21,148 nt of DNA from Bacteroidota bacterium (GTDB taxonomy: Bacteria > Bacteroidota > Bacteroidia > Bacteroidales > Bacteroidaceae): the NCBI GenBank assembly GCA_023425865.1, contig JAFABV010000007.1:1-21148 (forward strand), given 5' to 3'. The translations under genes and the position numbers were made by a program. Of this stretch, positions 13,534 through 21,148 are shown piece after piece. The notes under the pieces are model-generated. The model worked only from the letters and a program-made list of their open reading frames with translations. It was not told where the DNA came from and searched no databases. The first letter of the stretch is position 1. The number at the start of each line of letters is the position of its first letter.

Positions 13534-15834
13534 ATGGCAAAAGTGACTAAGGAGACGGCACTTGAATATCATGAAAGTGGTCGTCCCGGTAAAATTGAGG
13601 TAAAGCCCACAAAGCCTTACCGCACCCAGACTGACCTCAGCCTGGCCTACTCGCCCGGAGTGGCTTATCCCTGTTTGGAGATACAAAAGAACCCAGATGA
13701 TGTTTACAAATACACTGACAAGGGCAACCTGGTGGCAGTGATTTCTAACGGCACAGCCGTGCTGGGCTTGGGTGATATTGGCGCCATGAGCGGCAAACCC
13801 GTCATGGAAGGCAAGGGCTTGCTGTTCAAAATCTACGGTGGCGTGGATGTTTTCGACATCGAGGTCGACGAGAAAGATCCGGAGAAGTTCTGTGAGGCCG
13901 TAGAGAAGATTGCCCCTACCTTCGGCGGCATCAACCTTGAAGACATCAAGGCACCCGAGTGTTTCTACATCGAAGAACGGTTGAAGCGTACCCTCGACAT
14001 CCCCGTGATGCACGACGACCAGCACGGCACGGCCATCATCTCGGCCGCCGGTTTGAAGAACGCCCTGGAAGTAGCCGGCAAAGATATCACCAAGGCCAAA
14101 CTCGTGGTCAACGGTGCCGGTGCGGCAGCCATTAGCTGCTCGAAGCTCTACATGGCCTTAGGCGTGAAGCGTGAGAATATCGTGATGCTCGACTCAAAGG
14201 GTGTCATCACCAGCGACCGCCCCAACCTCACCCCCCAGAAGGCGCTGTTTGCTACCGACCGCCGTGACGTACATACCTTGGAAGAGGCCATGGTGGGCGC
14301 CGACGTGTTCGTGGGACTCTCTAAGGGCAACATTCTTTCTCAGGACATGGTGCGCTCGATGGCCGACAATCCCATCGTCTTCGCCTTGGCCAACCCCATT
14401 CCCGAAATCAGCTACGAGGACGCCAAAGCCAGTCGTCCCGACGTCATCATGTCTACAGGACGTTCTGACTATCCCAACCAGATCAACAACGTCATAGGCT
14501 TCCCCTATATCTTCCGCGGCGCGCTCGACGTGCATGCCCGCGCCATCAACGAGGAGATGAAGATGGCGGCAGTGCATGCCATCGCCGACCTGGCCAAGGC
14601 ACCCGTTCCCGACATCGTCAACAAGGTATACCAAGTCAACGAGTTGACCTTTGGCGCCAACTACTTCATACCGAAGCCTGTTGACCCTCGCCTCATCACA
14701 GAGGTGTCGGCAGCCGTGGCAAAGGCCGCCATGGAGAGTGGCGTTGCCCGCACACCCATCACCGACTGGGATGCCTACCGCGACCGTCTGCGCCAGTTAT
14801 TAGGACAAGAAACGAAACTCACCCAGACGCTACATGCCACGGCAGCCCTGCATCCGCAACGCGTGGTGTTTGCCGAAGGCGCTCACCCCACCATGCTCAA
14901 GGCAGCCGTGCAGGCACGTCAAGAAGGATTCTGCGTACCTATACTATTAGGTAACGTAGATCGCATCAACCGTGTGGCTGCCCGACTGAAGCTGGATCTG
15001 ACGGACATAGAAATCGTGGACATGCGTGCCGACAAAGAGCAAGGGCGCCGTGCCACCTATGCCAAGCATCTGGCAGAGAAGCGTGCGCGCCAGGGCGTCA
15101 TCTTTGAAGAAGCCTACGACAAGATGTACGAGCGCAATTACTTCGGTATGTCGATGGTGGAACATGGCGACGCCGACGCCTTCATTACAGGCCTGTACAC
15201 CAAGTACAGCAACACCATCAAGGTGGCAAAGGAGGTGATCGGCATCAGGCCCGAATACAACACCTTTGGCACGATGCACATTCTCAATACGAAGAGGGGC
15301 ATCTACTTTCTGGCCGACACGCTCATCAACCGTCATCCTGACGAGAACGTGCTTTACGACATCGCCCGCCTGTCGGCACACACGCTGAAGTTCTTCAATA
15401 CCGACCCGGTGATTGCCATGGTCAGCTACTCCAACTTTGGCACCGACGCCACGGGCTCGCCACAGAAAGTACACCAGGCCGTAGAGCGCATGCAGGCCGA
15501 ATATCCCAACCTGCCCATCGACGGCGAGATGCAGATCAACTTCGCCCTGAACAAAGAACTGCGTGATGACAAATATCCTTTCACACGCCTGAAGGGCAAA
15601 GAGGTCAACACCTTGGTGTTCCCCAATATGAGTTCGGCCAACAGTGCCTACCAACTCATGCAGGAGCTCGACCCAGACACAGAGACCATCGGCCCCATCC
15701 AGATGGGACTGAACAAGGCCATCCACTTCACTGACTTCGAGGCCAGTGTACACGATGTGGTCAACGTTACGGCCATTGCCGTCATCGACGCCTACGTGGA
15801 AAAGGTGAAGAAAGGGAAGGAAGCCAAAGGCTGA
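13534..15834 (+). CDS. maeB: NADP-dependent malic enzyme with phosphotransacetylase-like domain
   Basis: 766 residues of the MaeB type, which oxidatively decarboxylates malate to pyruvate with NADP+ in the cytoplasm, supplying pyruvate and NADPH. The malic enzyme part covers about 1-425: YSPGVAYPCLEI at 39-50, VLGLGDIGAMSGKPVMEGKG with the likely catalytic K95, HDDQHGTA at 160-167 with metal ligands, and the nucleotide loop VNGAGAAAI at 192-200. A phosphotransacetylase-like domain follows (about 430-766, with VVFAEGAHPTMLKAAVQA and NMSSANSAYQLMQEL). In E. coli MaeB this domain is needed for regulation by acetyl-CoA and lacks clear transferase activity; the same is likely here. The length is normal. 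It is a single-gene unit with its own promoter and terminator. Confidence 0.96.
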   Translation: MAKVTKETALEYHESGRPGKIEVKPTKPYRTQTDLSLAYSPGVAYPCLEIQKNPDDVYKYTDKGNLVAVISNGTAVLGLGDIGAMSGKPVMEGKGLLFKIYGGVDVFDIEVDEKDPEKFCEAVEKIAPTFGGINLEDIKAPECFYIEERLKRTLDIPVMHDDQHGTAIISAAGLKNALEVAGKDITKAKLVVNGAGAAAISCSKLYMALGVKRENIVMLDSKGVITSDRPNLTPQKALFATDRRDVHTLEEAMVGADVFVGLSKGNILSQDMVRSMADNPIVFALANPIPEISYEDAKASRPDVIMSTGRSDYPNQINNVIGFPYIFRGALDVHARAINEEMKMAAVHAIADLAKAPVPDIVNKVYQVNELTFGANYFIPKPVDPRLITEVSAAVAKAAMESGVARTPITDWDAYRDRLRQLLGQETKLTQTLHATAALHPQRVVFAEGAHPTMLKAAVQARQEGFCVPILLGNVDRINRVAARLKLDLTDIEIVDMRADKEQGRRATYAKHLAEKRARQGVIFEEAYDKMYERNYFGMSMVEHGDADAFITGLYTKYSNTIKVAKEVIGIRPEYNTFGTMHILNTKRGIYFLADTLINRHPDENVLYDIARLSAHTLKFFNTDPVIAMVSYSNFGTDATGSPQKVHQAVERMQAEYPNLPIDGEMQINFALNKELRDDKYPFTRLKGKEVNTLVFPNMSSANSAYQLMQELDPDTETIGPIQMGLNKAIHFTDFEASVHDVVNVTAIAVIDAYVEKVKKGKEAKG

Positions 15835-15918
15835 CACCCGGTCGCCTGATACGACGCGGACAACACCATACAGCCAGGGCACGACGATACCTATCTGCGT
15901 GCCATAGGCCATAAAGAC

Positions 15919-15970
15919 AGCAGGAAGCAGCGTAAGGGCCACAAGCCCTACCCTGCTTCCTGCTTTTATT
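15919..15970 (+). terminator. Terminator of the malic enzyme gene
   Basis: AGCAGGAAGCAG (15919-15930) pairs with CTGCTTCCTGCT (15953-15964), with an inner AGGGC/GCCCT stem. TTTATT follows. It lies 85 bp after the stop. Confidence 0.88.
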
Positions 15971-16115
15971 GTAGTAATAACCCAACTCCAAGCATGCTTG
16001 CATTGCCTCATAAGGAGTCGCGAAATCTACCCAAACAAAATCCTAATAAATAATAACGGCACCCGGATAATGATAAAAAAGGAAAACAGAAACAAACTAT
16101 TTGAATTATTTTTCG

Positions 16116-16123
16116 TATATTTG
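16116..16123 (+). promoter_or_regulatory. Possible promoter -7 box for the trehalose operon
   Basis: TATATTTG matches TAnnTTTG in an AT-rich stretch, but no -33 box has the right spacing. It would give a leader of about 225 nt, and no better box is seen nearer the gene. Confidence 0.4.
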
Positions 16124-16129
16124 TAAACA

Positions 16130-16356
16130 CAATGTACAACAAGCATTGTCGAATGTGAACGCCATAAGCACCAGTTGGTAACATTTTGCTCAATTGACCA
16201 AATTGTTTTTCCTACTCCCAATTGTATCTGTTACCATCACGCGGGCTTGTTTTTCAAGAGGTAAAGCTCGGCAGATACATCCTTATAGTTTATCGAAAGT
16301 TCACGATGATACAATGTAAACGCGCTGCCTGACGGGCAGCCCCAAAATACAAGTAT
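16130..16356 (+). promoter_or_regulatory. Long structured leader of the trehalose operon
   Basis: About 225 bp before the TPS/TPP start holds several small dyads: ACAATG/CATTGT near 16130-16150, CAATT/AATTG near 16190-16206, and GCTGCC-TGACG-GGCAGC at 16324-16340, which lies 16 bp before the ATG. An eight-codon open frame begins at 16132. I recognise no known riboswitch. The last hairpin is placed to affect ribosome access. Confidence 0.4.
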
Positions 16357-18540
<2,184 letters not shown>

Positions 18541-18545
18541 TACAC

Positions 18546-20309
18546 ATGGATAATCTGCATTATGGAATCATAGGAAACGGAAACACGGCAGCCTTAGTGT
18601 CGCGCCAAGGAACCATGGAATGGCTCTGCTTGCCCTATTTCGACTCACCATCGGTGTTTGCCGCTATCCTTGACACGAAGAAAGGGGGAAAATTTGGCTT
18701 CGAACCGATAGGGCAATATCATGTGAAGCAAGCCTATGTGCCTCACACAAATATTCTTACCACTGCCTTTATCTCAGATGAGGCGGAGTTTATGGTGTAC
18801 GACTTCATGCCCTGCTATGACTATGATGGAACGACGGAGAATTACCATCCCAGCGAGATTTACAGATACATAAGATATATAAGAGGTGTGCCCCGACTGT
18901 CTGTCCTCTTTCAGCCTTCACCAGACTATGCCAGGGGTGAGGCTGTAACAGAAATCTGTGATGACCACATCGAAACGTATTCTACGTCAAACAGCAAAGA
19001 CCGACAGTTCTTATATTCCTCACTCGATCTAAACGGCATCGTAGCCGGAGAGGTCTTTAGCTTAGAGAAAGATGAGTTCTTCCTTCTGTCGTCAAACGAG
19101 AAATTAGGAGAGGTGTCGCTCGAAAAAGAGAAAGCAGATTATTGCAGAACATTGGTTTACTGGCTCAACTGGTCGGAACGCACAAAGAAGTTTAAGAAGT
19201 ACAATGACATCATCGAGCGCAGCATGCTGACACTCAAATTGCTGTCCTCGCACAATGGAGCCATGCTGGCTGCCCTCACCACAAGTTTGCCCGAAGCCAT
19301 TGGCGAGGCCCGTAACTGGGACTACCGTTTCTGCTGGTTGCGCGACGCCTCGATGTCTATAGAGACGCTGGTGAAACTTGGACATGACAAGGCGGCCAAA
19401 CGCTTTATGCAGTTCGTGAGGTCGACCTTTGTGGCTAACCATGACAAATTCCAAATCATGTACGGCATAAGGGGGGAACAGAAACTCACGGAAGAAGACC
19501 TGCTGCACCTCTCTGGCTACCAAGACTCGAAACCGGTGCGCATAGGCAACGCGGCGTATGGCCAGAAGCAAAACGACTCTTATGGCTATCTCATGAACCT
19601 GATATATCAGTTTTTCACCCTTCTCCCAACCCGACAGGAAACTCGGGAAGACGTATGGGACATGGTGAAAAACATCATGGAGACTGTGATGAACGAATGG
19701 AAGAAACCCGACAAGGGTATTTGGGAAATCAGAGGAAAGGCGCAGCATTTCGTTTCGTCGAAGATCATGTGCTGGGTGGCAATGGACAGGGGCGCCAAGA
19801 TTGCCCAACTGCTGAACAAGAGCACTTATCAACGCGTATGGGAGAAAGAGGCAGAGAAGATACGACAAGATGTTTTTGCAAAAGGCTGGAAAGAAGAGGT
19901 GCAGAGTTTCACCCAGGCATACGGCAACACCAATATGGACTCTTCGCTCTTGATCATGGAGGAATATGGCTTTATCAACAGTGACGACAGCAGATTCGTC
20001 AAGACCGTACAAGCCGTGAAGCAAGACCTCTTTCACCACGGGCTCATGTACAGATACCATGCCGCGGACGATTTCGGCACGCCAACCTCAGCCTTCACCC
20101 TGTGTACCTTCTGGCTGATTCGGGCGATGTACGTCATTGGCGAGAAGGAAGAAGCGCGCGAGTTGTTTGAGAGGATGCTAACATATTCCAATCATTTAGG
20201 ATTGTTTAGTGAGGACTTGGATTTCAAGACCAAACGGTTGCTTGGCAATTTTCCGCAAGCCTACTCCCATTTGGCCTTGATCAACACGGCCATCTTGTTG
20301 CAGGAATAG
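18546..20309 (+). CDS. GH15 family glycoside hydrolase (glucoamylase/trehalase-like)
   Basis: 587 residues of the bacterial GH15 form, with a beta-sandwich N-terminal part (about 1-220) and an alpha/alpha-barrel catalytic part. Visible motifs are GNGNTAALVSRQGTMEWLCLPYFDSPS at the N-terminus, RNWDYRFCWLRDAS at 256-269, HLSGYQDSKPVRIGNAAYGQ at 321-340, GIWEIRG at 391-397 (E394, likely general acid), and GLFSEDLD at 552-559 (E556, likely base). There is no signal peptide, so it is cytoplasmic. GH15 includes glucoamylases and also acid trehalases, as in mycobacteria. Being 5 bp downstream of the trehalose synthase makes trehalose hydrolysis attractive, but glucan hydrolysis is possible. I start at ATG 18546, since the longer frame overlaps the upstream gene by 67 bp. 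Confidence 0.92.
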   Translation: MDNLHYGIIGNGNTAALVSRQGTMEWLCLPYFDSPSVFAAILDTKKGGKFGFEPIGQYHVKQAYVPHTNILTTAFISDEAEFMVYDFMPCYDYDGTTENYHPSEIYRYIRYIRGVPRLSVLFQPSPDYARGEAVTEICDDHIETYSTSNSKDRQFLYSSLDLNGIVAGEVFSLEKDEFFLLSSNEKLGEVSLEKEKADYCRTLVYWLNWSERTKKFKKYNDIIERSMLTLKLLSSHNGAMLAALTTSLPEAIGEARNWDYRFCWLRDASMSIETLVKLGHDKAAKRFMQFVRSTFVANHDKFQIMYGIRGEQKLTEEDLLHLSGYQDSKPVRIGNAAYGQKQNDSYGYLMNLIYQFFTLLPTRQETREDVWDMVKNIMETVMNEWKKPDKGIWEIRGKAQHFVSSKIMCWVAMDRGAKIAQLLNKSTYQRVWEKEAEKIRQDVFAKGWKEEVQSFTQAYGNTNMDSSLLIMEEYGFINSDDSRFVKTVQAVKQDLFHHGLMYRYHAADDFGTPTSAFTLCTFWLIRAMYVIGEKEEARELFERMLTYSNHLGLFSEDLDFKTKRLLGNFPQAYSHLALINTAILLQE

Positions 20310-20502
20310 ATACGCCTTACCCCAACCTCTTCCTCCACGAATACCTACGCATTTGAAGCGAAAGAAAACAAAAACACCGTAAGCATGTAGGCCTCATGGC
20401 GGTTCGGTAGAAAGACATTGGGGTAAACGCCCTGAGGGGGGGCTAAGATAACATACCCCGAAGAGGCACTGCCCACCGATGGAAGCCCCCACCGTGGCAC
20501 GT
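20310..20502. other. Spacer between the GH15 gene and the right repeat
   Basis: About 190 bp without a gene or a clear terminator. It has an A-rich patch near 20357-20377, and nothing else that I can name. Confidence 0.55.
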
Positions 20503-20510
20503 TGTCGCAG

Positions 20511-20553
20511 CCCCATGAAGCAAGAGGCACCTTGCCTCTTCTGCCTCATGGGG
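20511..20553 (+). terminator. Large hairpin at the gene-proximal end of the right repeat
   Basis: CCCCATGA pairs with TCATGGGG, then GCA with TGC, then AGAGGCA with TGCCTCT, around a 3-nt loop and with small bulges. It is about 200 bp after the GH15 stop and may stop or stabilise the trehalose transcript. No U-tract follows, so termination is unproven. Confidence 0.5.
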
Positions 20554-20630
20554 TCAGCAAACCACCGAAAGCATAGCCTCATCTCCCACCCTACGCGTGA
20601 TGCTTCTACTCAAGGCATTTGATAACTCAA

Positions 20631-20745
20631 TATAAAACCATTTTATGATTTCATATAAAACCATCCGATGATTTCATATAGAACCATTTTATGTTTTCAT
20701 ATAGAACCATTTTATGTTTTCATATAAAATCATCCGTCCTCCAAC
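20631..20745 (+). repeat. 23-bp tandem repeat array, right
   Basis: TATA-starting units begin at 20631, 20654, 20677, 20700 and 20723, an exact 23-bp period; the sequence just before 20631 is a degenerate remnant. Units at 20677 and 20700 are identical. They carry the same two centre types as the left array (CCGATG and TTTATG as read here). The last unit is degenerate. Confidence 0.9.
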
Positions 20746-21148
20746 ACGTAGGCATCTTATCCATCTGCCCGAAGCATAGCAGAATGAGGGAGCGCAAGGC
20801 AAACCACCGCGGTGTTGGAGCCCACAGAGCCAGGTATTCACGCAGGCGTTTTTTTATTGGCACGCACAGGTGGGTGTATGTTGCACGCAGTTTTTTTTGC
20901 ACGCAGAGACGCAGAGGATTTGGAGTTACGCATCTTCGATGCAGAGGGGGGGGCTTGGGTAATCAGAGGCCCTACGGGCTGAGGAGAAATGGAGAACCGA
21001 GGCCGTTTCCGTTCCATCCGACCATCGCAAAGCGATGTTCCGTTCTATCAAGGTGTGCCGGATGGAAAATCCGTTACATCCGTGCCATCCGTTGTTCAAC
21101 AAATCCATGTGGAGTGGTGGTTATTGCACGCAGGTTTTTGGGGGTGCA

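Larger units (their letters stand above)
20503..21148 (+). repeat. Right repeat: inverted copy of 290-1015
   Basis: The reverse complement matches the left copy throughout, in the same order away from the adjacent operon: GC-rich hairpin, five-unit 23-bp array, conserved block, CTGCGTGCA 9-mers, roughly 290-bp module. Similarity is highest from about 20700 to the end. It is about 80 bp shorter than the left copy because two segments are missing at points marked by short direct repeats. Only one copy of the roughly 290-bp module is present inside the window. The nested stem-loop is at 21014-21065 with all pairs intact. The window ends exactly at the repeat's outer TGCA. Confidence 0.92.

Noticed and set aside
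14947..16011. 354-codon minus-strand open frame
   Set aside because: It is a shadow of the malic enzyme gene and crosses its terminator.

Overview
The window looks like chromosome of a Bacteroidota bacterium, most likely Prevotellaceae, of mid GC content. The signs are promoters of the form TAnnTTTG with a TTG/TTTG box about 20 nt upstream (the Bacteroides/Prevotella primary-sigma consensus), a thrA / phosphoglycerate-mutase-like / thrC operon, a MaeB-type malic enzyme, and a trehalose TPS/TPP fusion followed by a GH15 hydrolase. The species assignment is inference. No phage, plasmid, transposase, recombinase, CRISPR or defence gene is visible.

Layout. (1) 1-1015: a modular non-coding repeat. 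(2) 1233-6298, minus strand: threonine operon thrA, PGM-like (probable homoserine kinase) and thrC, read towards the left repeat. (3) 6299-6704: divergent regulatory region. (4) 6705-8475, plus: small GlsB/YeaQ-type membrane protein, TPM-domain membrane protein and LemA, closed by a strong terminator shared with the convergent next gene. (5) 8535-12332, minus: epoxide hydrolase-like enzyme, MATE transporter, HxlR-type regulator and an NAD(P)-binding reductase. Palindromic candidate operators lie upstream of the reductase. (6) 13064-13137, minus: tRNA-Pro(UGG) with a textbook terminator. (7) 13534-15834, plus: malic enzyme with a C-terminal phosphotransacetylase-like domain. (8) 16357-20309, plus: trehalose-6-phosphate synthase/phosphatase and GH15 hydrolase, read towards the right repeat. 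(9) 20503-21148: an inverted copy of the left repeat.

The genes are ordinary core and accessory metabolism. The most unusual content is the repeat pair at the two edges. Each copy holds a GC-rich hairpin, five 23-bp tandem units with internal dyad symmetry, a cluster of CTGCGTGCA 9-mers and a roughly 290-bp module containing a nested stem-loop. Both copies begin about 200 bp beyond the stop codon of an operon and are crossed in the same orientation by transcription from that operon. They are therefore inverted on the chromosome but equivalent relative to their genes. This fits either an operon-3'-end element or a repeat family with biased insertion. It also provides long inverted homology able to invert the intervening 20 kb. 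A recombinational history can be read in them: the right copy is a mosaic of the two tandem modules on the left and lacks two segments at points bounded by short direct repeats.

Secondary points are the PGM-superfamily enzyme standing in for ThrB, a likely leaderless MATE mRNA, ACTTAC/GTAAGT palindromes that may be HxlR operators, an unusual Shine-Dalgarno plus two-codon minicistron before the HxlR gene, and a long structured leader before the trehalose genes.
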